Source: Flavobacterium sp. 123 (GTDB lineage Bacteria; Bacteroidota; Bacteroidia; Flavobacteriales; Flavobacteriaceae). From it: 64,000 nt of DNA. Shown here piece by piece: positions 33,333 through 41,571 of this stretch. A program made the position numbers and the translations under genes. How positions within the stretch are numbered: position 1 is the first letter of the stretch; each line of letters starts with the position of its first letter. The notes below the pieces were generated by a model that saw only the letters and a list, made by a program, of their open reading frames with translations, made no database searches and was not told the DNA's origin. Where the stretch lies: NCBI RefSeq assembly GCF_003634825.1, contig NZ_RBXD01000001.1, positions 1,014,501 through 1,078,500 of the forward strand. The letters are read 5' to 3'.

Positions 33333-33749
33333 TTAATTATAAACATGCAACACATTCCCATTTACCTCAACAAGGTATTGCTTCAAGGGATATTGTTTAC
33401 CTGCGCACAAACCTGTAAATAGACTATAAGAAGATTCATCACAACCACAAATTGCATTTATTCCATTTATTGTCATGGTAGAACAAGAACTCAAATTTTG
33501 ATTCGGACAAGCGGCATCAAATGCATTATAACCACTACCTGTATTAAAAATAATTATTCCACGAGCACCTTGGGACGGATAATATATGGAATTACTAACA
33601 TACAATAATTTAGAGTAAGCCGGTAGGCTCATATTAATATCTAATGCAACTGTATAATTAGGAATATAAGGATTCTTATTATTGAAATCATTGTTGCTAC
33701 ATGAAAAAAACAAAGAGAGAAAAAGACCTAAAAAAATGTATTTTTTCAT
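33333..33749 (-). CDS. Lipoprotein with a Rieske-like fold lacking the histidine ligands
   Basis: A 138-residue protein with a lipobox (FFSC, C17). The body follows the Rieske order: a beta region (ARGIIIFNTGSGYNAFDAACPN), a middle Cys pair, then CGCDESSYSLFTG and a C-terminal YLVEVNGNVLHVY. In a true Rieske protein the ligands are C-x-H and C-x-x-H; here they read C81-P-N83 and C101-G-C103-D104, so both His are replaced. A normal Rieske cluster is therefore unlikely; disulfides are possible. Related lipoproteins occur in flavobacteria as hypothetical proteins. A -7 (TAAATTTG, 33789-33782) precedes the start. Function unknown. Confidence 0.72.
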   Translation of the reverse strand: MKKYIFLGLFLSLFFSCSNNDFNNKNPYIPNYTVALDINMSLPAYSKLLYVSNSIYYPSQGARGIIIFNTGSGYNAFDAACPNQNLSSCSTMTINGINAICGCDESSYSLFTGLCAGKQYPLKQYLVEVNGNVLHVYN

Positions 33750-33850
33750 TATTTAATAATTAATTAAAAGAATTAGCGAAACAAATTTAATTTATTTACA
33801 TTTGAAATGTATATGATTAACATATATTTATAGACTATAAAAAATAATAG

Positions 33851-33893
33851 TATCTTTGTGGAAAGAAATCCCGTCCTGATGGGATTTTTTCTA
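33851..33893 (+). promoter_or_regulatory. greA promoter and leader hairpin (possible attenuator)
   Basis: The -7 element TATCTTTG (33851-33858) is followed within a few bases by a hairpin, AAATCCC (33866-33872) with GGGATTT (33881-33887), and a T run (33885-33890). This has the form of an intrinsic terminator placed between the promoter and the greA ATG at 33914. Confidence 0.6.
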
Positions 33894-33913
33894 TTTATAT
33901 AAACGATGAAGTT

Positions 33914-34390
33914 ATGAGTAAAGTATCTTATTACACCGCAGAAGGTTTAAAAAAATTACGAGAAGAATTAGATTACCTAAAAAGCGTGATGCGCCCTAAG
34001 GCATCACAAGATATAGCAGAAGCAAGAGATAAAGGAGATTTGTCTGAAAATGCAGAATACGATGCCGCAAAAGAGGCTCAGGGAATGCTTGAAATGCGAA
34101 TTGCAAAATTAGAAGAAGTACATTCGAATGCAAGATTAATTGACGAAACTAACTTGGATGTTTCCAAAGTGTTGGTTTTATCAAATGTAAAAATTAAGAA
34201 TCAAACCAATGGAATGGAAATGAAATATACCTTGGTTGCAGAAAGTGAAGCCGACTTGAAAACAGGAAAAATTTCCGTAACCTCTCCTATCGGGAAAGGA
34301 TTATTAGGAAAATCTGTGGGTGAAGTTGCCGAAATCACAGTTCCTAATGGTGTTTTAAAATTTGAAATTTTAGAGATTTCTAGAGATTAA
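33914..34390 (+). CDS. greA: Transcription elongation factor GreA
   Basis: A 158-residue GreA, which enters the RNA polymerase secondary channel and stimulates cleavage of backtracked RNA. The N-terminal coiled coil carries the conserved acidic tip (DKGDLSENAEYDAAKEAQ, near 40-57). The C-terminal FKBP-like domain has SPIGKGLLGKSVGEVAEI. Length is standard. The leader carries a terminator-like hairpin. The HIT gene follows after 20 bases. Confidence 0.96.
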   Translation: MSKVSYYTAEGLKKLREELDYLKSVMRPKASQDIAEARDKGDLSENAEYDAAKEAQGMLEMRIAKLEEVHSNARLIDETNLDVSKVLVLSNVKIKNQTNGMEMKYTLVAESEADLKTGKISVTSPIGKGLLGKSVGEVAEITVPNGVLKFEILEISRD

Positions 34391-34410
34391 AACCTAAAAC
34401 AAGCATAGTC

Positions 34411-34800
34411 ATGAGTTCTATTTTTACAAAAATTATAAAAGGAGAAATTCCTTGCTACAAAATTACAGAAGATGATAATTTTATAGCATTTTTAGATGTA
34501 AATCCAAATGCTAAAGGACATACTCTTTGCATTCCAAAGCAAGAAATCAATAAAATCTTTGATATCGAAGATGATTTATATATTGGGCTAATGCAGTTTT
34601 CCAAAAAAGTTGCAATTGCATTAGAAAAAACAGTTCCTTGTAAAAGAATCGGAATGGCTGTTATAGGCCTTGAAGTACCTCATGCCCATGTTCACCTTAT
34701 TCCTTTGAACGAAATGGACGAAATGCGATTTCAGAATAAGGTTTCTATGACTAAAGAAGAATTTGAAGCTTTGGCAAAAAGCATTCAAAATAATTTATAA
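34411..34800 (+). CDS. HIT-family nucleotide-binding hydrolase
   Basis: A 129-residue histidine-triad protein with H91-A-H93-V-H95 followed by LIPLN, and the N-terminal SSIFTKIIKGEIPCYKITEDD of the Hint/HinT branch. Such enzymes hydrolyse AMP-linked or phosphoramidate nucleotides. It is cotranscribed with greA (20-base gap), an arrangement common in Bacteroidetes, and ended by a terminator. Confidence 0.92.
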   Translation: MSSIFTKIIKGEIPCYKITEDDNFIAFLDVNPNAKGHTLCIPKQEINKIFDIEDDLYIGLMQFSKKVAIALEKTVPCKRIGMAVIGLEVPHAHVHLIPLNEMDEMRFQNKVSMTKEEFEALAKSIQNNL

Positions 34801-34807
34801 TTAAATA

Positions 34808-34840
34808 CATGTCTCGAAATTTCGGGACATTTGTTTTTTT
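34808..34840 (+). terminator. Rho-independent terminator after the HIT gene
   Basis: ATGTCTCGAAA (34809-34819) pairs with TTTCGGGACAT (34820-34830) with one G-T pair; TTG and a run of seven T follow. Confidence 0.85.
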
Positions 34841-34858
34841 AGGAAAATCTCAAACCAA

Positions 34859-36031
34859 ATGAAAAGCAGTTTTTTATTTTTGTCTTTGTTATATACACTT
34901 TTAAGCTTTGGTCAAGTTAAAGTAGACTATACTTTGATTGATAAAAAAATTACTGCAATTCCTCAATCAGAAACGCAATCTGCCACAGATATTGCTCGTT
35001 ATATTGATTCTAATTTTAAAACTGAAGACGATAAAATTCGAACTATTTTTTATTGGATTACATCAAATATTAGCTACGATATCGCTAATATGTATCAAGT
35101 TGATTTTGAGAACAACACTTCCAAAAGAATAACAAAAACATTAAAAACAAAAAAAGGAATTTGTGCAGACTATTCCATGCTATTTCATGAAATTGCTAGT
35201 TTAACAGGTATAAAATCCTTTGTAATTGAAGGATATACCAAACAAAATGGCAAAATAGATGTACTTTCACATGCTTGGTGTGCTGCTAAAATTAACAATG
35301 AATGGTATTTATTTGATCCAACTTGGGGCTCAGGGTATGTAAACAATAACAAGTACACCCGAAAAATCAATAATCTTTATTACAAAGTAGCGCCTTCGCA
35401 AATGATATCTTCGCACATACCATTTGATTACTTATGGCAATTTCTGAATTACCCTATAACAAATCAAGAATTTATAAACGGTAAAACCCAAATCAATAAA
35501 TCAAAGAAAAAATTTGATTTTATAAGCGAAATTTCCAGATATGAATCTTTACCTAAAACGGATCAATTATTCGAATCTGCAACAAGAATTGAGGAAAATG
35601 GAATAAAAAATCAATTAATTTCACAAGCGTATGCCTACACAAAAACAGCTTGGAACAACGAACGCGAAAATGAAATTACGACTAAATACAATGCAATTGT
35701 AACCGAATTTAACGAAGCTATAAATGAGTTAAACGACTTTATTTATTATCGAAATAATAAATTCAAGCCCTTGCTACCCGATGAAGAAATTAAAGCAAAG
35801 ATTCAAATTCCAAATGATAAATTTAAAAAATGTCAAGAGGCACTTTCGCTAATGACTTTTTCTGATCCAAAAAATGCTAATAACTTTAATGCTATGAAAA
35901 AATCAGTTGCTGATGGATTAGCTGAATCTGAAATGCATTTAAAGTTTGTAAACGATTATTTGAGTAAAAGCAAGTTGATACGCAAAACTATGTTTACTAA
36001 AGTTTCGTGGTTTGGAATCCCATTAAACTAA
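34859..36031 (+). CDS. Secreted transglutaminase-like (cysteine protease fold) protein
   Basis: A 390-residue protein with a signal peptide (1-19, SFGQ). The transglutaminase core lies at about 55-165 with an intact triad: C102 in KKGICADYS, H138 in SHAWCAAK, D153 in LFDPTWGSG. The remainder (about 200-390) is mostly helical, with no recognised domain. Bacterial members are usually peptidases or cross-linkers acting outside the inner membrane. It is a lone gene whose 3' end overlaps the convergent histidine kinase gene by nine bases. Target unknown. Confidence 0.82.
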   Translation: MKSSFLFLSLLYTLLSFGQVKVDYTLIDKKITAIPQSETQSATDIARYIDSNFKTEDDKIRTIFYWITSNISYDIANMYQVDFENNTSKRITKTLKTKKGICADYSMLFHEIASLTGIKSFVIEGYTKQNGKIDVLSHAWCAAKINNEWYLFDPTWGSGYVNNNKYTRKINNLYYKVAPSQMISSHIPFDYLWQFLNYPITNQEFINGKTQINKSKKKFDFISEISRYESLPKTDQLFESATRIEENGIKNQLISQAYAYTKTAWNNERENEITTKYNAIVTEFNEAINELNDFIYYRNNKFKPLLPDEEIKAKIQIPNDKFKKCQEALSLMTFSDPKNANNFNAMKKSVADGLAESEMHLKFVNDYLSKSKLIRKTMFTKVSWFGIPLN

Positions 36032-37177
36032 TTCACTTTTTTTCAGACTTACTTGCATTGTTGTCCCTTTCCCTATTTCGGAATGCAGCACTTTTATCGT
36101 TCCTTTATGGTATTCTTCCACAATTCTTTTAGTTAAAGAAAGTCCTAATCCCCAACCTCTTTTTTTGGTTGTAAAACCTGGTTCAAAGACTGTTTTAAAT
36201 TGTTTTTTTTGAATTCCTCCTCCAGTATCCGAAACATTTATTTTGACATAATCGTCTTCTTCAAAAATCTCCAAGGCAACTTTTCCTTTGCCTTTCATCG
36301 CATCGATTGCGTTTTTAACTAAATTTTCAATAGTCCAACTATGTAAAGTAGTATTGAGAGAAACCATAATGGTATCTTTTGGTGCTTTAAAAGAAAACTC
36401 AACTTGTTTTGAAAATCGAGATTGTAAATAATCATACGATTGAAATGTTTCTTGAATAATATCTTTACGTTCTAATTTAGGCTCAGAGCCAATTTTCGAA
36501 AATCGGTCCGTTATGGTTTGCAAACGCTCGATATCTTTTTCAATTTCAAAAGTCGTTGATTCCGCTACATGTTCCGCTTTCAAAAGTTCCACCCATCCAA
36601 TCAGTGAAGATAATGGCGTCCCGATTTGATGCGCTGTTTCTTTAGCCATTCCTGCCCATAGCTTATTTTGGGTAGCCATTTTGGTACTTCTGTAAAAATT
36701 ATAGACTAATCCTCCAAACAAAACAATGATTAGTAACAATGCAATGGGATAGTATTTGAGTTTATTCAATAATGCCGAATTTCCATAATAAAGCTTTTGA
36801 AATTTCCCTGGAGCATATTCAATTATTATCGGTTCATTTTCATTCTTCAAATTGGATAAAAATTCAGTTGCAGACTGTTTGTTGTTTACAATTGCTTCAT
36901 CGATATTTACCGTATTAATAATTCTGTCTTTTTCGGTTAAAATAATAGGGATTGAAGTATTATTACTAAATATCTGAAGCGGAAGTTCAACATCAGTGTT
37001 AGATCCTGCATTAATTAATGTTTTTTGTGCATTAGCCCAAAGACTCATTTTTAAACGTTCTTCATTTTTGAAAATTTGAAAAAAAGTATAGGTATTCCAA
37101 AGAATTAATGAAATAATTAAAAAAGAAGCAAAAATGATAACCCAACGTGTTAAATTTCTTTGATCTGAAAAAGACAT
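36023..37177 (-). CDS. Membrane sensor histidine kinase without a neighbouring regulator
   Basis: A 384-residue kinase. Two membrane helices (about 10-32 and 143-161) enclose a periplasmic sensor region of about 110 residues with no domain I recognise. The phospho-acceptor is H183 in ETAHQIGTPLSSLIGWVELL. The ATPase part has ENLVKNAIDAM, DTGGGIQKK, and KKRGWGLGLSLTKRIVEEYH. No response regulator gene is adjacent. The partner and signal are unknown. In the upstream gap (37178-37325) I see no clear promoter for it. Confidence 0.87.
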   Translation of the reverse strand: MSFSDQRNLTRWVIIFASFLIISLILWNTYTFFQIFKNEERLKMSLWANAQKTLINAGSNTDVELPLQIFSNNTSIPIILTEKDRIINTVNIDEAIVNNKQSATEFLSNLKNENEPIIIEYAPGKFQKLYYGNSALLNKLKYYPIALLLIIVLFGGLVYNFYRSTKMATQNKLWAGMAKETAHQIGTPLSSLIGWVELLKAEHVAESTTFEIEKDIERLQTITDRFSKIGSEPKLERKDIIQETFQSYDYLQSRFSKQVEFSFKAPKDTIMVSLNTTLHSWTIENLVKNAIDAMKGKGKVALEIFEEDDYVKINVSDTGGGIQKKQFKTVFEPGFTTKKRGWGLGLSLTKRIVEEYHKGTIKVLHSEIGKGTTMQVSLKKSELV

Positions 37178-37325
37178 AAAATAAATTTTGATTATAAATA
37201 TAACGAAATAATTATAAAAAGATTTTAGACTATTTTGAAATTCCTATTGATTTAACACCTAGTTCGATACCAAAAGCCTCGTTTTTGATAGGAATTATTT
37301 ATGCAAATTAGGAAATACAGAAGCC

Positions 37326-37471
37326 TTGTCTACAACAGAAGAAGTTAGTATATTTGTAGAAGAAAATTTTATGCTAAAAAGCATTTAAGCTCAGATACTA
37401 CTGAAAAAGCAACTTTCAGAGCCTAAATACCTAAGCAACAATACGTACTAGCGATATAGAAAGTACTTTTG
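37326..37471 (+). promoter_or_regulatory. Two candidate promoters of the DUF3127 gene (in the gap 37178-37509)
   Basis: The 332-base gap has no gene. TTG (37326-37328), a 20-base spacer and TATATTTG (37349-37356) form a full promoter 153 bases before the ATG. A second exact -7, TACTTTTG (37464-37471), lies 38 bases before it but has no upstream TTG at the right distance. The sequence between them would be a long leader. Confidence 0.55.
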
Positions 37472-37509
37472 ACAAAGAAAAAATAAAACAAAAATAAAAA
37501 ACAACAAAG

Positions 37510-37887
37510 ATGGAAGTTACAGGGAAAATAAAAATGATTGACCAAACTAAAGAGGTTGGTTCAGCAGGATTCAAAAAAAGAGATGTTGTTGTTACAACAG
37601 ACGAACAATATCCACAACATATTTTAGTACAATTTGTTCAAGACAAATGTGACTTATTAAATAATTTTCAAGTAGGAGAACCTGTTAAAATTGACATCAA
37701 TTTAAGAGGTCGTGAATGGACTAATCCACAAGGTGAAACTGTTTATTTCAACACAATACAAGGATGGAGAATTGCAAAACTTCAAGCTGAAGCTCCTTCT
37801 GCTCAAACTCCTCCTATGCCAGCTGCTGAAGCTTTTGCTCCTGCAACAAACTTAAACGAAGACGAACCAGACGATTTGCCATTTTAA
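37510..37887 (+). CDS. DUF3127 protein (OB-fold-like) with an SSB-style C-terminal tip
   Basis: A 125-residue soluble protein. Residues 1-95 form the DUF3127 body (MEVTGKIKMIDQTKEV, RGREWTNPQGETVYFNTIQGWRI), which reads like an OB fold. A short Ala/Pro linker leads to the acidic end DEPDDLPF. The same kind of tip (INDLPF) closes the ssb product in this window; in SSB it recruits repair and replication enzymes. This suggests a nucleic-acid role, not proven. It is a lone gene with its own promoters and terminator. Confidence 0.8.
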   Translation: MEVTGKIKMIDQTKEVGSAGFKKRDVVVTTDEQYPQHILVQFVQDKCDLLNNFQVGEPVKIDINLRGREWTNPQGETVYFNTIQGWRIAKLQAEAPSAQTPPMPAAEAFAPATNLNEDEPDDLPF

Positions 37888-37910
37888 TTGAAAAATGCAT
37901 AAACCATACT

Positions 37911-37950
37911 AAAACCCGATAACTAAATCAGTTGTCGGGTTTTGTTTTTT
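37911..37950 (+). terminator. Rho-independent terminator after the DUF3127 gene
   Basis: AAAACCCGATAAC (37911-37923) pairs with GTTGTCGGGTTTT (37931-37943), one G-T pair, followed by G and a T run. Confidence 0.88.
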
Positions 37951-38091
37951 AGTTGAAAAGGAAAGAAATCAAACTTCTATTTCGAACTATTTTTTATTGA
38001 AAATTTAAAATAAAAAACGAAATTAAATCACTATATTTGAGTTAGTTATATTAAATCCAATTGTTTTATTATTTATCTAAATCAATAAAAA

Positions 38092-38562
38092 ATGGAAAAT
38101 CTAAACTTCACTATCTCTACGGATTTATTAGCATCACCCGTCCAACGTTTTTTTAATTTAATCATTGACTTACTCATTATATATGCTATACTTCTTGGTA
38201 TAGAAACAACAATAAAAATAATTTCAGACGTTACTAACAGTCGGTTTTTATCAGAGGAAATTGAAAATTTAGATCTTATCGATCAATGTGTAATAGGGAT
38301 TATAATTGCTATTTTATATTATAGTCTAACTGAAATTTATTTTTCTAGATCATTAGCAAAATATTTTACAAAAACTGTTGTAACAATGAAAGACGGCTCA
38401 AAACCGGATAATAAAACCATTTTTATGCGTACTTTTTGCAGATTAATTCCAATCGATTTTTTAACTTTCTTAAAAATTCCAGCTCGAGGTTGGCATGATA
38501 CTATTTCAGGAACTTATGTAGTAAAAAAACATCCTTTTGTAGAAAAAAAGGGATGGTTTTAA
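38092..38562 (+). CDS. RDD family membrane protein
   Basis: A 156-residue protein with three to four hydrophobic helices. The RDD signature is altered: SPVQRFFNLIIDLLIIYAIL carries the Arg and Asp of the first helix, and the C-terminal FMRTFCRLIPID and WHDTISGTYVVKK match the family end. RDD proteins are small membrane proteins, some linked to ion transport; function is unknown here. It is a lone gene followed by a hairpin. Confidence 0.8.
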   Translation: MENLNFTISTDLLASPVQRFFNLIIDLLIIYAILLGIETTIKIISDVTNSRFLSEEIENLDLIDQCVIGIIIAILYYSLTEIYFSRSLAKYFTKTVVTMKDGSKPDNKTIFMRTFCRLIPIDFLTFLKIPARGWHDTISGTYVVKKHPFVEKKGWF

Positions 38563-38599
38563 TATTCTCAAATTAAGAAAAGACACCATTTTAAATAAA

Positions 38600-38630
38600 A
38601 TCAGCTATCTATTTTGATGGCTGTTTTTAT
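38600..38630 (+). terminator. Rho-independent terminator after the RDD gene
   Basis: CAGCTATC (38602-38609) pairs with GATGGCTG (38616-38623), one G-T pair, followed by five T. Confidence 0.75.
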
Positions 38631-38706
38631 TTTACGCCAATTCATCTTTCTCTTTGTACATTTGTAAATCAGAAATAAGACAAAACCATTAATATAAAAT
38701 CCAAGC

Positions 38707-40053
38707 ATGAACTGGGAACAACTTTTATCATTAAAAAGACAAGGCGACAAAGGCAAGAGATTGCGTATAGAACAAGACGATACAAGATTAGGATTTGAAG
38801 TCGATTACGATAGAATCATTTTCTCGTCTGCTTTTAGAAGTTTACAAGATAAAACACAAGTTATTCCGCTTTCAAAAACTGATTTTGTTCACACCAGACT
38901 AACACATAGTTTAGAAGTTTCAGTAGTGGGTCGTTCATTAGGAAGATTAGTAGGTAAAAAAATAATCGAAAAATACCCGCATCTAAAAGAAGTTCATGGC
39001 TATCATATGAATGACTTTGGAGCCATTGTCGCTGCCGCTTCTTTGGCACATGACATTGGAAATCCTCCTTTTGGTCATTCGGGTGAAAAAGCAATAGGCG
39101 AATATTTTTCTATTGGAAACGGACAACAATTCAAAGACCAATTATCTCCAAAACAATGGCAAGATTTAGTCGATTTTGAAGGAAATGCAAATGGCTTCTC
39201 TGTGCTTACGGCTAGTCGCCCAGGAATTGAAGGTGGACTGCGCATATCGTATGCTACTTTGGGCGCTTTTATGAAATACCCAAAAGAAAGTTTGCCTAAA
39301 AAACCAACAAAAAATATTGCAGACAAAAAATATGGTTTTTTCCAAACCGACAAAGACTTCTTTCAAGATGTTGCTGCTGATATGGGGATGATTCCAAATA
39401 AATCAGGAAATGATATTGGTTTTGAAAGACATCCATTAGCTTATTTAGTCGAAGCTGCTGATGATATTTGTTATACCATTATTGATTTTGAAGACGGGAT
39501 AAATTTAGGATTAGTACAAGAAGAATTTGCTTTGGAATACTTGATAAAACTAGTAAAAGACGCTATCGATACTGCTAAATACAAAACACTAACTACTAAA
39601 GAAGACCGCATTAGTTACTTAAGAGCATTGGCAATTGGAAGTTTGATTAATGATGCAGTAAAAGTATTTATCGAAAATGAAGCAGCCATTTTAAACGGTA
39701 ATTTCCCTTATGCTTTAACCGATAAAAGCAAGTTTAAAGCCCAAATGGACGACATTATCAATATCAGTGTAAAAAATATTTATCAGAGCCGAGAAGTAAT
39801 CGAAAAAGAGATTGTAGGATACCAAATTATTCAAACTTTACTGGATAAATTTATAACAGCTTTCAATAATAAATACAACGGAACGGCTTCAAATTATGAT
39901 AAATTAATTTTGAAAATGTTGCCTGAAAAACATGATTTAGAAAAAGACAATGTGTACGAAAGATTGCTTCATATATGCCATTATGTTTCTATGCTAACAG
40001 ATGGAAATGCATTGGAACTTTACGACACAATTAACGGCAGAAAAAAAACCTAA
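38707..40053 (+). CDS. dgt: Deoxyguanosinetriphosphate triphosphohydrolase (dGTPase)
   Basis: A 448-residue HD-domain enzyme that cleaves dGTP or other dNTPs to deoxynucleoside and triphosphate. The metal site is made by RLTHSLEVS and AASLAHDIGNPPFGHSGEKA (HD), with EAADDICYTIIDFED further on. The N-terminal RSLQDKTQVIPL is typical. Length is within the Dgt range. A -7 (TACATTTG, 38657-38664) lies 43 bases before the ATG. Its stop codon lies in a terminator stem. Confidence 0.94.
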   Translation: MNWEQLLSLKRQGDKGKRLRIEQDDTRLGFEVDYDRIIFSSAFRSLQDKTQVIPLSKTDFVHTRLTHSLEVSVVGRSLGRLVGKKIIEKYPHLKEVHGYHMNDFGAIVAAASLAHDIGNPPFGHSGEKAIGEYFSIGNGQQFKDQLSPKQWQDLVDFEGNANGFSVLTASRPGIEGGLRISYATLGAFMKYPKESLPKKPTKNIADKKYGFFQTDKDFFQDVAADMGMIPNKSGNDIGFERHPLAYLVEAADDICYTIIDFEDGINLGLVQEEFALEYLIKLVKDAIDTAKYKTLTTKEDRISYLRALAIGSLINDAVKVFIENEAAILNGNFPYALTDKSKFKAQMDDIINISVKNIYQSREVIEKEIVGYQIIQTLLDKFITAFNNKYNGTASNYDKLILKMLPEKHDLEKDNVYERLLHICHYVSMLTDGNALELYDTINGRKKT

Positions 40054-40077
40054 TTAGATTACTAATTAGGTTTTTAC
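40044..40077 (+). terminator. Terminator overlapping the dgt stop codon
   Basis: A perfect 14-bp stem (AAAAACCTAATTAG at 40044-40057 with its complement at 40062-40075) has a four-base loop. The dgt TAA (40051-40053) is inside the stem. It may also serve tyrS from the other side. Confidence 0.88.
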
Positions 40078-40123
40078 TTCTATAATTTGTGTTTTATCTA
40101 AAAAACACCTTTTATTTAGAAAA

Positions 40124-41416
40124 TTATTTTACTCGAATAACAAAATAATTTTTCTTTCCACTTTGTAATAAAACAAATTGATTGTTAATCAAATCTTTGG
40201 ATGAAAGCACAAATTCTTCGGTAACTTTTTCTCTATTCACTGAAATAGAATTAGCGGTCAACGCTCTTCTCGCTTCTCCATTTGATTTAAAAAATCCTGT
40301 TTTTTCATTCAAAACAGTTACAATATCAAGTCCACTTTCGATTTCTGATTTTGCAATTTCAGCTTGAGGAACTCCGTCAAAAACTTCCAAGAAAGTAGCT
40401 TCATCTAATTGTTTCAAATCTTCAGCAGTTGCATTTCCAAAAAGAATTCCAGATGCTTTAATGGCGTTTTCTAAATCGGCAGCAGAATGTACCATTACAG
40501 TAATTTCTTCCGCTAAACGCTTTTGTAACAAACGTAAATGCGGTGCTTCTCTGTGTTTCTCCGTTAAATCCTGTATTTCTTCTTTGGATAAAAAAGTAAA
40601 AATCTTAATGTATTTCTCTGCATCAATATCAGAAGTATTCAACCAATATTGGTAAAATTTATACGGAGAAGTTCTAGCCGCATCCAACCAAATATTCCCT
40701 CCTTCGGATTTTCCAAACTTAGTTCCATCCGCTTTTGTAATCAATGGACAAGTCAATGCATAGGCCTTTCCGCTGGCTATTCTACGAACTAATTCAGTTC
40801 CCGTAGTTATATTTCCCCATTGGTCACTTCCACCCATTTGAAGCGTACATTTTTTCTCTCTATACAAATGCAAAAAGTCATATCCTTGAACCAATTGATA
40901 GGTAAACTCTGTGAATGACATTCCTTCGGCAGCTTCTGAAGACAATCGTTTCTTTACAGAATCTTTTGCCATCATATAATTGACGGTAATATGTTTACCA
41001 ACATCACGAATAAAATCAAGAAAAGAAAAATTCTTCATCCAGTCGTAATTATTCACTAACTCAGCTGCATTAGCTGCATCCGATGTGAAATCTAGAAAAC
41101 GAGATAATTGTTCTTTTATAGCTTCTTGATTGTGACGTAAAGTTGCTTCATCCAATAAATTTCTCTCATTCGATTTTCCAGACGGATCACCAATCATTCC
41201 TGTTGCTCCACCAACTAATGCTAATGGTTTGTGTCCAGATATTTGGAAATGCTTTAACAACATAACTCCAACTAAATGTCCTATATGCAATGAATCTGCA
41301 GTTGGGTCAATCCCCACATACGCCACACGCATTTGTTCCATCAAATGTTCTTCTGTGCCTGGCATAACATCGTGGAGCATTCCTCTCCAAGTCACTTCTT
41401 CAATAAAATTCTTCAT
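40124..41416 (-). CDS. tyrS: Tyrosine-tRNA ligase
   Basis: A 430-residue class I synthetase. The HIGH signature ([12 protein letters not shown]) and the KMSKS equivalent KFGKSEGG are present, with the tyrosine pocket segment [15 protein letters not shown] and [10 protein letters not shown]. The C-terminal S4-like RNA-binding domain (about 355-430; [19 protein letters not shown]) is complete. It is monocistronic, with a perfect -7 51 bases before the start and divergent from an epimerase gene. Confidence 0.97.
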   Translation of the reverse strand: MKNFIEEVTWRGMLHDVMPGTEEHLMEQMRVAYVGIDPTADSLHIGHLVGVMLLKHFQISGHKPLALVGGATGMIGDPSGKSNERNLLDEATLRHNQEAIKEQLSRFLDFTSDAANAAELVNNYDWMKNFSFLDFIRDVGKHITVNYMMAKDSVKKRLSSEAAEGMSFTEFTYQLVQGYDFLHLYREKKCTLQMGGSDQWGNITTGTELVRRIASGKAYALTCPLITKADGTKFGKSEGGNIWLDAARTSPYKFYQYWLNTSDIDAEKYIKIFTFLSKEEIQDLTEKHREAPHLRLLQKRLAEEITVMVHSAADLENAIKASGILFGNATAEDLKQLDEATFLEVFDGVPQAEIAKSEIESGLDIVTVLNEKTGFFKSNGEARRALTANSISVNREKVTEEFVLSSKDLINNQFVLLQSGKKNYFVIRVK

Positions 41417-41466
41417 TTTTCAATCAATTTACTTTCGTCAATTCAGCCTTTCAGGCTTCGTGTGGG

Positions 41467-41474
41467 CAAAGATA
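41467..41474 (-). promoter_or_regulatory. -7 promoter element of tyrS
   Basis: TATCTTTG on the minus strand (41474-41467) matches the consensus exactly, 51 bases before the tyrS ATG. Confidence 0.6.
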
Positions 41475-41486
41475 GTAATTCGAAAA

Positions 41487-41571
41487 GCAATGGCAATATC
41501 AATTTTAATGGCAATTTCAATTTGTAAACCAAAAATCGCAATTCGTAACTCGTAATTCGTAAATTCGCAAA
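41487..41571. repeat. Hexamer and heptamer arrays ending at the epimerase start codon
   Basis: A run of hexamers near nCAATn (GCAATG, GCAATA, TCAATT, TTAATG, GCAATT, TCAATT) covers 41487-41522. After a short gap come heptamers TCGCAAT, TCGTAAC, TCGTAAT, TCGTAAA (41536-41563) and a last partial unit that touches the ATG at 41572. Confidence 0.8.

Noticed and set aside
37301..37348. A 15-codon frame (begins MQIRKYRSLV) upstream of DUF3127
   Set aside because: It is very short, ends before the better promoter and has no recognisable sequence.
37888..38091. Small gene between DUF3127 and RDD
   Set aside because: Only a terminator and AT-rich promoter sequence are seen; no frame with family features.
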